DNA of 64,000 bases from Pseudomonas sp. B21-056 (GCF_026016325.1 NZ_CP087203.1:3162001-3226000), one strand, 5' to 3'; shown: positions 52,723 through 61,877, numbered from the stretch's first letter. Made by a program: numbers and translations. The notes: a model not told the origin generated them from the sequence alone.

Positions 52723-53985
52723 TCAATGCCCGAACGCCGCCGTCATGCCGAGCAACCGCTTTTGCCGCCAGGTCGGCGCGCTGGTGGGAAAAAGCACCTC
52801 ATTCGGCCGAAAGCGGGCGAGCCCGCAGGCGGCGGCGATGCGCTGGCGTTGCTGGCCGTGAACCAGTGCCTGTTGAAACGTGCGTTCACTGTGTGCCAAT
52901 CCCAGTAGGTAGCGAGTGCCCACCTGCAACTGCCCACCATTGGCTTGCCACCAGACTTCGATTGAGCGCGGGTCGGGCCAGGGCAGGTTTTCATCGGGGT
53001 CCATGGCGACGTTCGGGTCTGCGGGGTTGTCGTTGGGGCCCGCGTCGAAATCCGGCAGGTCCTGCAATTCAAGGTCGAGTAGCGCCAGGTCGGCGCCGGT
53101 GATCAGGCTGAAGGCTTCGCCGGCGACGCGGGCGTAAGGCAAGTCGCTCATCTGCTGGATCAACCAGGGCACGCAAACCGGGTCACCCAGCAACCCAAGG
53201 GCCTGGATGCCAATGCGTAGATGCCTGGGGTTCTGCACCCACTGGCGTATCCAGGCGATGCTGGGCTCGCGTTCTTGCCAGGCCAGCAATACACAGAGGG
53301 CGCGGTACTGAAAATCGTACGGTTGCTCGGCGAATTGGCGCAGGGGCTCCAGGGCCTGTTGATCGCCCATCTGGGCCGCCGCCCAGTTGGCCCAGAAGCG
53401 GGTGGCGGCATCCGGGTGCCCGCAGTGGGCGCGGAGGTTGGGTAGCACATCACGCCGGCGCAGTTCGCCGGCGGTACGGGCGGCACGGGCCAGCACGCTG
53501 GGGTCGGCGTCGCAAAGTCCGGTCAACAGGGCAGGGCCTAGGTCGTGGCGATGCATGCCGCAGGCCGCCAGGCCGAGGCGGCGAAACATCGGCTCAGGGG
53601 CGGCGAGCATGCGCTCGATCCAGGGCGCTAGCCGCTCCCAGTCGAGCCACCCCAAGGCCATCAGATAACCGCGTTCCGTTTCAGCAGCACTTCGCAGGTG
53701 CTCGCTGAGCCGTGACAACACTTTCCCATTGGCTGACTCGAAGGCCAGCACCACGCAGGCAAACATCTCGCCGATGGCATGGGGGCCGAGTTGCGCCAGC
53801 AACGTTTCCAGGCCGTCATGGGCGGCGATACGCAACCCGTCGAGGTGCGCGTCGAGGCGGTTATCGAGGGTGGCGAGGTGTTCGATGTCGTAGTGCGGTG
53901 CGCGCAAGGCGTAGTCACGCAGGTTGGCGAGGAAGCCGGCCTCTTCGGCGTGCTGTTCTAGCACCAGGGACAGCGAGTTGTTCAT
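52723..53985 (-). CDS. TIGR02270-type HEAT-repeat protein of the T6SS vgrG locus
   Basis: About 420 residues from ATG 53985. The middle shows short helical repeats such as FRRLGLAACGMHRHDLG, LARAARTAGELRRRDVLP and ATRFWANWAAAQMGD, typical of HEAT-like arrays. The family is regularly encoded in type VI secretion islands, and this matches the last gene of the P. aeruginosa VgrG1b locus by position. Its role is unproven; an adaptor or effector-loading function is a guess. Confidence 0.84.
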   Translation of the reverse strand: MNNSLSLVLEQHAEEAGFLANLRDYALRAPHYDIEHLATLDNRLDAHLDGLRIAAHDGLETLLAQLGPHAIGEMFACVVLAFESANGKVLSRLSEHLRSAAETERGYLMALGWLDWERLAPWIERMLAAPEPMFRRLGLAACGMHRHDLGPALLTGLCDADPSVLARAARTAGELRRRDVLPNLRAHCGHPDAATRFWANWAAAQMGDQQALEPLRQFAEQPYDFQYRALCVLLAWQEREPSIAWIRQWVQNPRHLRIGIQALGLLGDPVCVPWLIQQMSDLPYARVAGEAFSLITGADLALLDLELQDLPDFDAGPNDNPADPNVAMDPDENLPWPDPRSIEVWWQANGGQLQVGTRYLLGLAHSERTFQQALVHGQQRQRIAAACGLARFRPNEVLFPTSAPTWRQKRLLGMTAAFGH

Positions 53986-53992
53986 GGGCAAT

Positions 53993-54901
53993 TCATGTGT
54001 TGTGTGGGCATATCAACCGCTCCCACTGGTTGCCATCGAACTTGAGCAGGTCGTCGACACCGAAGGAATACAGCAGCCCATCCCGGGCGTCGAGTTTATG
54101 GGCGCCGGGAGCGGGATTGAGGCCCGTGTCGACATCGAAGAAATCCTGCCCGTCATAGCGAACGAGACCATGCACGTGGGAAATGTAGAGCTGCCCGTCG
54201 TATAGGGCCATGTCCCAGAAGTTCATGCTTCTCTCGGTGTCGAGCACCCGCCATTGACTGTGGTTGCCAACCAGCAGCAGACCATCGTTACCGCAGGCAT
54301 ACACCTCGTCTTCGCTCTTGCACAGTACGCGAGACAGTGGGCGATTGGTCGGGGAGTCCAGCGTGTTCCAGCGTGTCCCGTCGTAGTGCAGGATGAGGCC
54401 TTTTTCACCCACGGCATACATGCTGTCGCGGGCCAGGCCATCCAGGCTTTCCAGGGTGGGGGAGCCTATTTTCGCCCCGGACGGACTCATGCTCGCCCAG
54501 GCCCCGTTCGAATGGCGATAGACCTGGGATGACTGGCCGCAGATGTACAACTCGTTGGCGATTTCCCGTATGCACAGCAGCTCGCCCAGCCGGCCTGTTT
54601 CGATGCGATCGTTTTCGAACTTGCCGCGGATATTGTCGAGGGTGAAGTCCGCCGAGCCAGACTTCACGTGACGAAGGTTGCCGTTGCGGCCGAGCATCCA
54701 GAGGCTGTTGTCGCTGCGCCTGAAGCACACGGCGCCTATGACATCGTTGTCGACGTCGTTGTAGACCCAGTTATCATCGAAGCAAAAGGCGACCCTGGAC
54801 ATCTGCTCGCCCGGCAGGGAGTTGTACTGCGCAGGTACAACGAGGGTGCCGGCCTTTACAACCAGGCCGCAGGTGAAAAACAGGGAGTCTTCGTTGTTCA
54901 T
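53993..54901 (-). CDS. Beta-propeller-like protein, candidate immunity to the adjacent nuclease
   Basis: 302 residues built of about six irregular repeats of the pattern Asp-x-hydrophobic-Tyr-Ala-x-Gly followed by x-Tyr-Asp-Gly-x-x-Trp (MYAVGEKGLILHYDGTRWN, VYACGNDGLLLVG, LYISHVHGLVRYDGQDF). This suggests a beta-propeller. There is no signal peptide. It is directly downstream of the nuclease effector gene (10-base gap), the place of Tsi7 in P. aeruginosa, so immunity is likely by position. Confidence 0.75.
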   Translation of the reverse strand: MNNEDSLFFTCGLVVKAGTLVVPAQYNSLPGEQMSRVAFCFDDNWVYNDVDNDVIGAVCFRRSDNSLWMLGRNGNLRHVKSGSADFTLDNIRGKFENDRIETGRLGELLCIREIANELYICGQSSQVYRHSNGAWASMSPSGAKIGSPTLESLDGLARDSMYAVGEKGLILHYDGTRWNTLDSPTNRPLSRVLCKSEDEVYACGNDGLLLVGNHSQWRVLDTERSMNFWDMALYDGQLYISHVHGLVRYDGQDFFDVDTGLNPAPGAHKLDARDGLLYSFGVDDLLKFDGNQWERLICPHNT

Positions 54902-54911
54902 CTTGGCTTCT

Positions 54912-55994
54912 CTATGTCAATGGGGCCGGGTTCTTCGGCTTTTTTTCAAGGGCCGGTGCGCGAACTTCGCCCCGGCGCATACCGGATTCCGGACCGACAC
55001 CCAGGTCTGCGTGACCCTTGTCGATCTGGGCCTTCAGGCAGTCTTTATCGCAGCCCGTCTCATCGGCCACCGCTTGTGCCGAGAGGTCACTGACCTGCGC
55101 GTAGGTGAAGTCATCGCGACCGTTCAACATCGCGTCTCGCTTGACCACGTAGCCGCGACCGATACGGCCATGCTGCATGAGCTTCTCTGTCGGCCCTTCA
55201 CGGGAGTTGTGGTCGGCGCCCTCTACGCAGATGCAGGGTGCCTTGTTGTGATCGTAGGTGGGCACGAAAGGATCACCGCGGACTTTCAGCTTCCCGGTCT
55301 TGGGGTTGATAGGCCGGGGAGTCGACAGATCGGCGACCGGTACCGGATGGTGCGGCGTCTTCCCGCCGCATTTGGAGCAGCGGCTCTTCGGCGAGTTTGG
55401 CACCAGCATGCACTTGCGCGCTTCACAGCATGCGGGACTGGTATTGTCGGCCGGACCGGGGATGGCACCCCGTGACAACGACTTGGCTGGAGGAGGGCAG
55501 GCCGCCTTGATCTTCTTCACGTTGCCTGACTTGACGCACGGGTTTTCGGGGTCCGCCATGGCCACCGCATCCAGATAGGGCCAGGTCAGCGTGTTGGCCG
55601 TCGAACCATGGTTATGGGTGGTCAGGTCCATGTTGCGCACGACGTTTTCGCCTTCGAACTTCACATTCATCGACCAGGCGGTGAAATAGACCTTGCCCTT
55701 GATCTTATTGGTGATGACGCCCTTTTTCGGGGCATTCCCGGCCTCATCGCCATAACTGGTCTTGAAATAGCTCTTGTCCTTGAGCATGACTTCCTTGGCG
55801 CTGACCTTCACTGTTCGCGTGCCCCGGGTGGTGTCCTTGGCCATGCCGGTATTGGGGTAGGGAATGGGCACGCCCAGCGGTGTGCCCGGTGTTTGCGGTG
55901 GGGTGAAACATACATCCGGAAAGCAGGCCACCGACTTGCCATCCGCCGCCTTGCAGGACACTTCCATGTTGTTGGCGTAGACCTCGTTTGCCAT
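54912..55994 (-). CDS. T6SS PAAR-like (DUF4150) effector with C-terminal GHH2-type nuclease, Tse7-like
   Basis: About 360 residues. The N-terminal DUF4150 PAAR-like domain begins MANEVYANNMEVSCKAADGK and includes FPDVCFTPPQTPGTP, GVPIPYPNTGM and KVYFTAWSMNVKFEG; it caps the VgrG spike. A Cys-rich stretch leads to KTPHHPVP (His215-His216) and APCICVEG (252-259), the pattern of GHH2-family DNase toxins such as Tse7. ATG 55994 overlaps the preceding stop. It is the toxin of this locus, delivered by the VgrG at 58633. Confidence 0.87.
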   Translation of the reverse strand: MANEVYANNMEVSCKAADGKSVACFPDVCFTPPQTPGTPLGVPIPYPNTGMAKDTTRGTRTVKVSAKEVMLKDKSYFKTSYGDEAGNAPKKGVITNKIKGKVYFTAWSMNVKFEGENVVRNMDLTTHNHGSTANTLTWPYLDAVAMADPENPCVKSGNVKKIKAACPPPAKSLSRGAIPGPADNTSPACCEARKCMLVPNSPKSRCSKCGGKTPHHPVPVADLSTPRPINPKTGKLKVRGDPFVPTYDHNKAPCICVEGADHNSREGPTEKLMQHGRIGRGYVVKRDAMLNGRDDFTYAQVSDLSAQAVADETGCDKDCLKAQIDKGHADLGVGPESGMRRGEVRAPALEKKPKNPAPLT

Positions 55995-57031
55995 CACGCA
56001 GCCCTCAGGTTCTGGTAACTGAGCAGCGCGACGGCGCGCTCGCCGGCGTCGTTGCCGAGGTGGCAGAAAATATTCGGGCCTTCGCCGTAGCCCTTGCGAC
56101 TGGCGGCCAGGGCCACGGCGAGCATCACCGGGCCGATGGCGGCGCCGACTTCGCCGATGCAGTCGGCCGGGTGCCAGAGGTGGAAGAACTCCTTGCGGAC
56201 CCGCAGGCTGCGGCCCAGGGCCAGGGCGGCTTCCTTGAAGTAGTACTGTTCGCCGGAAATATCCGTGAGGCGATAATCCATCTGTTCCAACCCGCAGCCG
56301 GCTTCGCCCAGGGCCGCGCGCACGGCCTGGGTCAGGCCTTCGGCGCGTAGCGGGACGTCTTCGGCCTCCACCGTGGCGTGTTCCACGCCGAAGCCCAGGC
56401 CAATGCACGTCAGTTGCGGCATTTCATTGGCAATGGGGGCAGCGAGCACCACCGCTGCGGCGCCTTCGCCGGGGATAAAACCGTTGGAGTTCTGACTGGT
56501 CAGCAGCCGTTCGCGCGCTTCGAAGGCGGTCAGGGTCGGGCCACTGAGGAAAGAGTCGACGCCGGCCACCAGCACGTGACGATGGCCGCTCTGGTAGATC
56601 AGCGTGCGCGCATTGTGCAGGGCCACGGCCGCACTGACCCGGCCGCGGGCGATGATGCAGGAGTCCGGATGAAAACGCAGGCCCAGTTCGGTTTCGATCG
56701 CGTGCAACAGCCCTTTGTCGAGACCGGCGAGGCGACCGGGACGCTCGGCTTCCGCCAGGCCCAGGAGCAGCGGAGTCTTTTCCGGGTCGACGCCGGGAGT
56801 GCTCTGCAAGGCCTCGGCGATGGCGCGGGCGGCCATCTTGATCAGCTTGGTGCGGCCACGCCAGGGTTGTTCCAGAGGTACACAGGCAGCGATGAGCCAT
56901 TCGCCGGCGCGGTCGATGAAGCGGGTTTCCTGGAAGTTGTCGATGGCACAGCGGATCGCCGCGCAGCTCGCCGGTGCGCTGAGGCCGACAGCGCTGATCA
57001 TGCCGGAGCCGATGATGCAAAGCGCGGCCAT
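55994..57031 (-). CDS. T6SS-associated ketosynthase-like (thiolase-fold) pseudoenzyme
   Basis: About 345 residues with the beta-ketoacyl synthase fold (CIIGSGMISAVGLS; IPGEGAAAVVLAAP). The normal active-site Cys segment is replaced by ARGRVSAAVALHNARTL with no Cys, and the usual His motifs are not seen, so catalysis is unlikely. Its place between DUF2169 and DUF4150 genes equals that of a ketosynthase-like gene in the P. aeruginosa VgrG1b locus. It may chaperone effector loading. The start and stop overlap both neighbours by one base. Confidence 0.85.
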   Translation of the reverse strand: MAALCIIGSGMISAVGLSAPASCAAIRCAIDNFQETRFIDRAGEWLIAACVPLEQPWRGRTKLIKMAARAIAEALQSTPGVDPEKTPLLLGLAEAERPGRLAGLDKGLLHAIETELGLRFHPDSCIIARGRVSAAVALHNARTLIYQSGHRHVLVAGVDSFLSGPTLTAFEARERLLTSQNSNGFIPGEGAAAVVLAAPIANEMPQLTCIGLGFGVEHATVEAEDVPLRAEGLTQAVRAALGEAGCGLEQMDYRLTDISGEQYYFKEAALALGRSLRVRKEFFHLWHPADCIGEVGAAIGPVMLAVALAASRKGYGEGPNIFCHLGNDAGERAVALLSYQNLRAA

Positions 57032-58143
57032 CAATCCGTCTCCTCGGGAGCCTGCCTGGCTTTTGCCAGAAAGGAGAGTGACGGGTAGTAGTGCTTGCCC
57101 AGTTCACGGGCGCGCCACCAGCCCGCGGACATGCTACCGATCAGCACCTGTGTGATCTCGAAAAGGTTGCGCCTTAAGGGCCGGGAGATCCGCCAGGTCA
57201 ACTGCACCTGGCGAGCGTCGGTGTCGATCAACAAGGTGTCGATCAACGCCGACACCGTTTCATGGCCACCTCTTTTCAGGAAGAAGGTCACCGGCACCGC
57301 CATTTCGGGAATGCGGAAGCCGGCGCGCTCCTGGGAGGTGAGGTTCAGCAACAGCACATCCTCGCCGCCGCGCAGGTAATCGGTCTGCTGATCGGCGGGG
57401 GCAGCCTGAAAGTAGCGATTGTCGAAATTTGCAGGCAAGAACGGAAAGCTGTCAGCCAACCAGGCATCGTCGTAAGTACCGGCAAAACGGGCGCGTTGCG
57501 GCCAGCTCCGGCCGATGGGGCCGAGGGCCATGGGGCGGAAGTCACCCGTGGGGCTGTCGATCGGCTTACCCGGTTCCTCGGTGTTCGGCATGGGCTTGCC
57601 GAGGATGAGAGCACTGTCGATGCTGCCGGGAAACCAGCCGCAACCGCTCGGGTTGTCCAGGTAGCAATCACGCATCTCGGGGGTGTTGACCCTGGGATGA
57701 GAACCGCCGAAGGCCTGGGCGTAAGAGATATTCTGTTCGGTGAACGGCTGCGGTGAGCCGGGCGAGACGCCCAACATTCCCGGTTGCCAGTGTCGTGGGC
57801 CGAAAACGGAAAAGGCCTTGCTGACGCGACCGACGCGGATGCCAGCGGTCAACTGTGTCGCGGGGCGTCCGCCGGGTGCATAGGCCTTGCCGCGCACCAG
57901 CACATCGCAGCATGGCTTGAGCGGCGCGAAGTCCATTTCCTGGAGCGGGGCGCCAAGGCCTGGTTCGCCGACAAAAGTGTCGGCCATCAGTAGCGGTTGC
58001 TGGACGTCGGCGAGGGTCGCGACGCGGCCGTCCAGCGGCAGATTGAAGGTACCCTTGGCTACCACGACCAGGGATTCGCGGCCGTCACTCGCCATGCCCA
58101 GGGTATAGGCGGCAAGCAGTTTGCTGGCGTTGAGCAGCTCCAT
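57031..58143 (-). CDS. DUF2169 T6SS adaptor protein
   Basis: 370 residues. The opening MELLNASKLLAAYTLGMASD and GRESLVVVAKGTFNLP, with VLVRGKAYAPGG and FGPRHW, are signatures of DUF2169, an accessory family of type VI effector clusters that helps load PAAR-type effectors. No signal peptide. Cotranscribed: 14 bases from the DUF6484 gene and overlapping the next. Confidence 0.9.
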   Translation of the reverse strand: MELLNASKLLAAYTLGMASDGRESLVVVAKGTFNLPLDGRVATLADVQQPLLMADTFVGEPGLGAPLQEMDFAPLKPCCDVLVRGKAYAPGGRPATQLTAGIRVGRVSKAFSVFGPRHWQPGMLGVSPGSPQPFTEQNISYAQAFGGSHPRVNTPEMRDCYLDNPSGCGWFPGSIDSALILGKPMPNTEEPGKPIDSPTGDFRPMALGPIGRSWPQRARFAGTYDDAWLADSFPFLPANFDNRYFQAAPADQQTDYLRGGEDVLLLNLTSQERAGFRIPEMAVPVTFFLKRGGHETVSALIDTLLIDTDARQVQLTWRISRPLRRNLFEITQVLIGSMSAGWWRARELGKHYYPSLSFLAKARQAPEETD

Positions 58144-58157
58144 GGGTCGCCCGCCTT

Positions 58158-58616
58158 CTAGTTGATCTGCACCGAACCGCCCTTGATGCGGTTGACCCCG
58201 CTGGAGCGGCTGGAAAGGTAGGCACCACGGATGATCACTTTGCCGGCGCGGGTCAGGGTGATGCTGGCCTTGCCGCAGCGCAGGACGATTTCCCGCTCGG
58301 CGCTGAATTCCAGGCGCTCGCCGTCCAGATGGGCGAGGGCGGGCGTTGCGGGTTCCTCGAGACGCTGGATGCGACCGATCACCAACGGCCGTGCCGGGTC
58401 GCCCGCCTCGAACATCAGCGCGACCTGGATGCCGATGTCTTCGCGGGTCAGCGGGGTGGTGGTGCGGGCGGCGAGGCCTGTTTCACCGGGGCAGCCGGGA
58501 AAAGCCACCACCGGTGCGTCCACCCTGGGCACATCCAGCAAAACGCCAATCACCACGCCCTCGACGCGTATCGGTGCGCAGGTGGAGGAAACAGGGAGGT
58601 GGTATTCAACGGTCAT
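58158..58616 (-). CDS. DUF6484-like VgrG-associated small protein
   Basis: About 152 residues from ATG 58616 with GGAG upstream. The first half reads as an OB-like domain (VEGVVIGVLLDVPRVDAPVVAF, DIGIQVALMFEAGDPARPLVIG), and the second resembles the start of a VgrG gp5 beta-helix (ERLEFSAEREIVLRCGKASITLTRAGKVIIRG). This fits the small protein following vgrG in VgrG1b-type loci. It may extend or cap the spike. Confidence 0.82.
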   Translation of the reverse strand: MTVEYHLPVSSTCAPIRVEGVVIGVLLDVPRVDAPVVAFPGCPGETGLAARTTTPLTREDIGIQVALMFEAGDPARPLVIGRIQRLEEPATPALAHLDGERLEFSAEREIVLRCGKASITLTRAGKVIIRGAYLSSRSSGVNRIKGGSVQIN

Positions 58617-58632
58617 AGCGATCACTCCATGG

Positions 58633-60834
58633 CTAGTTCTGCAGGATCTTCTGACCCTTGACCACGACGTTCCTGTTGGCCTTGATATTGATGGCGCCTG
58701 AACCGTCGAGGGTGATGTTCTTGCCGCTGATCATGATAGTGCCGTCCTTCTTCATGGTGATGCTGGCCGCTCCTGTGGTCAGGGTGATCGAGTCGCCGGC
58801 GGTGAGGGAGAAATGCTTGCCGACGTCCAGGCTGTCGTTCTGCTTGATGTCGGTGCTGCGGTTCTGGGCGACGTCACGGGACTCGTTCTGGCCGATCTTA
58901 GTGCTGTGGTTACCGTTGATATCGGTGCTCTGGTTGCCGCTGATCTCGATGCCTTCATTGCCTTTGACCGATTCATTCCGGTTGCCGCTGATGCCGATGG
59001 TCTCGTTGCCGCCCACGTCCTCGCTGCGGTTGCCGACGACGGTGATGGTTTCGTTGGCGCCGACCTTTTCCGTGCGGTCGGCACCGATGGTGATGGTCTC
59101 GTTGCTGCCGACTTTCTCGGTGCGGTTGCCGCCGATGGTGATCTTTTCATTGCTGCGCACATCCTCGGTACGGTTCACGCCGATGGTGATGGTTTCGTTG
59201 TTGTCCACGGTTTCGGTGCGGTCATGTTTGACGTGCACGGTTTCGTCGTTGTCGATGGTCTTGCTGCGGTCATGACCAACCCAGTGGGTTTCATCGTTCT
59301 CGACTTCGATGTCCTGGTTCTTCTCCGCGTGGATGAACAACTGCTCCGCGCCTTTCTTGTCCTCCATGCGGATCTCATTGAAGTTGGCCGGTGAGCCACC
59401 CTTGCTCGAACGGCTTTTCACCCCGCTCTGGGTGGCGTTGGCTGGCAATCCGTAGGGCACGGTCTGTTCGGCGTTATAGACACGGCCGGTGATGATCGGC
59501 CGGTCCGGATCGCCTTCAAGGAAGCTGACGATCACTTCCTGGCCGATTCGCGGGATCTGCACAGAACCCCAGTTCTTGCCGGCCCAGGCCTGGGACACAC
59601 GAATCCAGCAAGAGCTGTTTTCATTGGACTGGTCATGGCGATCCCAGTGGAAATGCACCTTGACCCGGCCATACTGGTCGGTCCAGATTTCCTCGCCTCC
59701 GGGCCCCACCACCACGGCGGTTTGCGGCCCGCGAACAATCGGCATGGGGGTCAGTGGAAGAGGGCGGAAGGCTTGATGGGCGTCCATGCAGTCCAGCTCG
59801 CTGACGAACTGTTCGGCCAGCTCCGCTTGCCCGCTCTCATAAGGGTCCTGGCGGATCTGGTAGCGTGCGACCACCACCAGGTATTCGCGATTCTGGTCCG
59901 CCCGGTCGTAGCCCGTCAGCGTGAACAAATGACCGGAGCCCAGCCCGCGAGCGACACCGCGCAACTGCACCCGTTCGAATTGACTGTGAATGGCTTCGAT
60001 GCGGGTGCGGGCGTAATGCTCGCCGTCATTGCTTTGCAGGTATTCCCCGGGATAGTCGTAGAGCGGGTAGTCGCCGTTGCTGTGCTCGCGCATCACACTG
60101 GAGCGCACCTCAAGGCTGGCACGGGGGCGCTGGAAGTCATAGTCGTTCAGCGCCAGGGAACCGGGTTGCACTTCCCGCGCCAGTTGCCAATCGTAGAAAT
60201 GATCGCGCTCGCGCATCTGTCGATCGGGTGGATAGAAGGGCACCGAATCGTAGTTCGCCACCGTGGTGTGGGCGCCATAGGCGTCGGCCAGCACCAGCAC
60301 ATGCCGCTCTTTTTCATGGCGAAAGTAGTAATAGATGCCTTCCTGTTCCATCAACCGACTGACGAAGTCGAAGCTGGTTTCGCGGTACTGCACGCAGTAT
60401 TCCCACTCGCGATAGCTGCCGCTCAGGCTGTCCTCGAAGTCGGAGAAGCCGAGGTCGCGAAACACCTGCTTGATGATGTCCGGCACGCTCTTGTTCTGGA
60501 AAATCCGGCAATCCGACGTGCGTGTGAGCAGCCAGAACCAAGGCCGCAGCGTGACACGGTAACCGGCGAACTGGCCGTGGCCGGTCAACTGCCGGCAATT
60601 GCAGGCAATCCCGTGGAAGTAGCGTTTGCCGCCGTCGTACAGCTCAAGGGTCAAGCCCATTGGCTTGCCCAGCAACTGATCGAACGTGATCGCCCGGTTT
60701 TCGGAGGTCAGGTTCAGTTCATAGTGAAAACACCGACCCAGTTCTTCGCTGCCCTCCATGCTTTGCAGCAGCAGGACATTGCCGCCGAGGGGGCTGTCGA
60801 CCTGCACCAGGCGGGTGTTTTGCGTGATCTCCAT
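58633..60834 (-). CDS. vgrG: Type VI secretion tip protein VgrG
   Basis: 733 residues. The gp27-like domain (1-370) includes LVQVDSPLGGNVLLLQSMEG and RLMEQEGIYYYFRHEK. The gp5 OB domain carries AVVVGPGGEEIWTDQYGRVKVHFHWDRH and SCWIRVSQAWAGKNWGSVQIPR. A long beta-helix follows with at least eleven 14-16-residue repeats of the kind NETITIGxNRTExV (about 505-665). It is an orphan VgrG: no tssA-M core genes are in the window. It is the first gene of the leftward operon 60834-52723. Confidence 0.95.
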   Translation of the reverse strand: MEITQNTRLVQVDSPLGGNVLLLQSMEGSEELGRCFHYELNLTSENRAITFDQLLGKPMGLTLELYDGGKRYFHGIACNCRQLTGHGQFAGYRVTLRPWFWLLTRTSDCRIFQNKSVPDIIKQVFRDLGFSDFEDSLSGSYREWEYCVQYRETSFDFVSRLMEQEGIYYYFRHEKERHVLVLADAYGAHTTVANYDSVPFYPPDRQMRERDHFYDWQLAREVQPGSLALNDYDFQRPRASLEVRSSVMREHSNGDYPLYDYPGEYLQSNDGEHYARTRIEAIHSQFERVQLRGVARGLGSGHLFTLTGYDRADQNREYLVVVARYQIRQDPYESGQAELAEQFVSELDCMDAHQAFRPLPLTPMPIVRGPQTAVVVGPGGEEIWTDQYGRVKVHFHWDRHDQSNENSSCWIRVSQAWAGKNWGSVQIPRIGQEVIVSFLEGDPDRPIITGRVYNAEQTVPYGLPANATQSGVKSRSSKGGSPANFNEIRMEDKKGAEQLFIHAEKNQDIEVENDETHWVGHDRSKTIDNDETVHVKHDRTETVDNNETITIGVNRTEDVRSNEKITIGGNRTEKVGSNETITIGADRTEKVGANETITVVGNRSEDVGGNETIGISGNRNESVKGNEGIEISGNQSTDINGNHSTKIGQNESRDVAQNRSTDIKQNDSLDVGKHFSLTAGDSITLTTGAASITMKKDGTIMISGKNITLDGSGAINIKANRNVVVKGQKILQN
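58800..59330 (-). repeat. Imperfect in-frame repeats of the VgrG beta-helix
   Basis: About a dozen 42-48 base units encode Asn-Glu-x-Ile-x-Ile/Val and Arg-Thr/Ser-Glu-x-Val turns. They form the triple-stranded needle of the spike. Edges are approximate. Such units recombine easily and can vary in number between strains. Confidence 0.8.
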
Positions 60835-61031
60835 ATCGCCTCGTCATTGTCACCCCATCAGCGCTGACGGGTAGCGTTCGTCCGCACTGGGTTGAGTTTC
60901 AAGATAGGTGAGGGGAGGTCACTGCTTAGTTTCTTTAGTTATAGGATTTATTCTGAAGCAGCATGATGGCCTTTTGCTTTGAGCCGGATCCCGCTAGAAT
61001 CCGCCGCCTTCATGTACGCAAGGAAGTCGAT
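60835..61031. promoter_or_regulatory. Divergent promoter of the vgrG operon and a lipoprotein gene
   Basis: 197 bp. CCCATCAGC-GCTGACGGG (60854-60871) is an 18-bp near-perfect palindrome 20 bases upstream of vgrG. A short AT-rich stretch at 60929-60956 may hold promoter elements for one or both genes. Confidence 0.4.
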
Positions 61032-61667
61032 ATGCAATTTGCAAAAGCCCTAGGCCTCGCCTTGGCCTTGAGCCTCAGTGGATGCGCCAGTTTCACCAAA
61101 GATGAAGTGGCACCTGTGAGTCTGCCTTCAATGGCCAGTTACTCGAATAAACCGAACGTCTACGTCGACTTCGATTTCTATCAGGGCGATCCCGACAACG
61201 CCAAGGCCAGTGAGATGCCGCAAGCCCGGGACATGCTCAAGCCCGAGCTCAAAAAAGCCTTCAATGAGTCAGGCCTCTTTGGCCGCGTGGTCTTCGACGA
61301 GTTCGAGAAGCAGCCAGGCGACTACAATCTTCGGCTGAAGGTCTACAACCACGCGCCAAACGGTGGGCAACTGGTGCTGGCCTTCATCAGCGGCTTCACG
61401 TTCACGATCATCCCGGCGATGGCAACCGACCAATACACCATGAGCCTGGAAACGCTGGACGACCGCGGTCAGTCATTGGGCAAGGCCAGCAATCACGATG
61501 GGATCAACACCTGGATGGGCATCTGGTTCCTGCCGCTGGCTGGTAATACGCCCAAGGCGGCTGTCACCGATACCTTCGGCCGGCAGGTCAATGCGTTGTT
61601 GAAGAACTGGGTCGACAACAACCGCATGAAATACTCCGCTATCGATGCCTCCGTTCCACGGGGCTGA
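61032..61667 (+). CDS. Predicted lipoprotein of unknown function
   Basis: About 211 residues from ATG 61032 with AGGAAG upstream. A lipoprotein signal peptide ends LSLSGCAS (cleavage before Cys18), so it should be acylated; the residue after Cys is Ala, which permits outer-membrane sorting. The rest is a soluble domain with NKPNVYVDFDFYQGDP and a hydrophobic stretch LVLAFISGFTFTIIPAMAT near 120-136. I recognise no named family. It is divergent from vgrG and has its own terminator. Confidence 0.8.
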   Translation: MQFAKALGLALALSLSGCASFTKDEVAPVSLPSMASYSNKPNVYVDFDFYQGDPDNAKASEMPQARDMLKPELKKAFNESGLFGRVVFDEFEKQPGDYNLRLKVYNHAPNGGQLVLAFISGFTFTIIPAMATDQYTMSLETLDDRGQSLGKASNHDGINTWMGIWFLPLAGNTPKAAVTDTFGRQVNALLKNWVDNNRMKYSAIDASVPRG

Positions 61668-61740
61668 GGTCGATCGGAAAAGTCGCCTTCACCCATGCCG
61701 TCAGGTAAGCCCTGTCGCAGACCGTGATAGCCAGAAATCA

Positions 61741-61775
61741 AAATCCGATGCCTGAGCAGGTATCGGATTTTTTTT
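61741..61775 (+). terminator. Rho-independent terminator
   Basis: AATCCGATGCCT and AGGTATCGGATT pair with minor mismatch around GAGC, followed by a run of eight to nine T. It ends the lipoprotein transcript; read on the other strand it has an A-rich end. Confidence 0.9.
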
Positions 61776-61844
61776 GCGTCTCGCCCGGACACTGGCCCCC
61801 CCTATCGGCAGCAGCCGCGTCTCGCTCACTTCCCATCGTTATGT

Positions 61845-61877
61845 CTGATACCGAACTGATACTGAGCTGATACCGCT
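61845..61877. promoter_or_regulatory. Three tandem 11-bp repeats upstream of the MACPF gene
   Basis: CTGATACCGAA, CTGATACTGAG and CTGATACCGCT follow each other without gaps, a period of one helical turn. They lie about 110-140 bases before the MACPF start. A regulator could bind side by side on one DNA face. Confidence 0.6.

Noticed and set aside
58800-59330. Regular repeats considered as CRISPR or minisatellite
   Set aside because: Units vary, have no spacers and keep one reading frame encoding the VgrG beta-helix.
59635-60867. Open frame opposite vgrG
   Set aside because: VgrG gp27/gp5 domains are evident on the minus strand and no family is seen on the plus strand.
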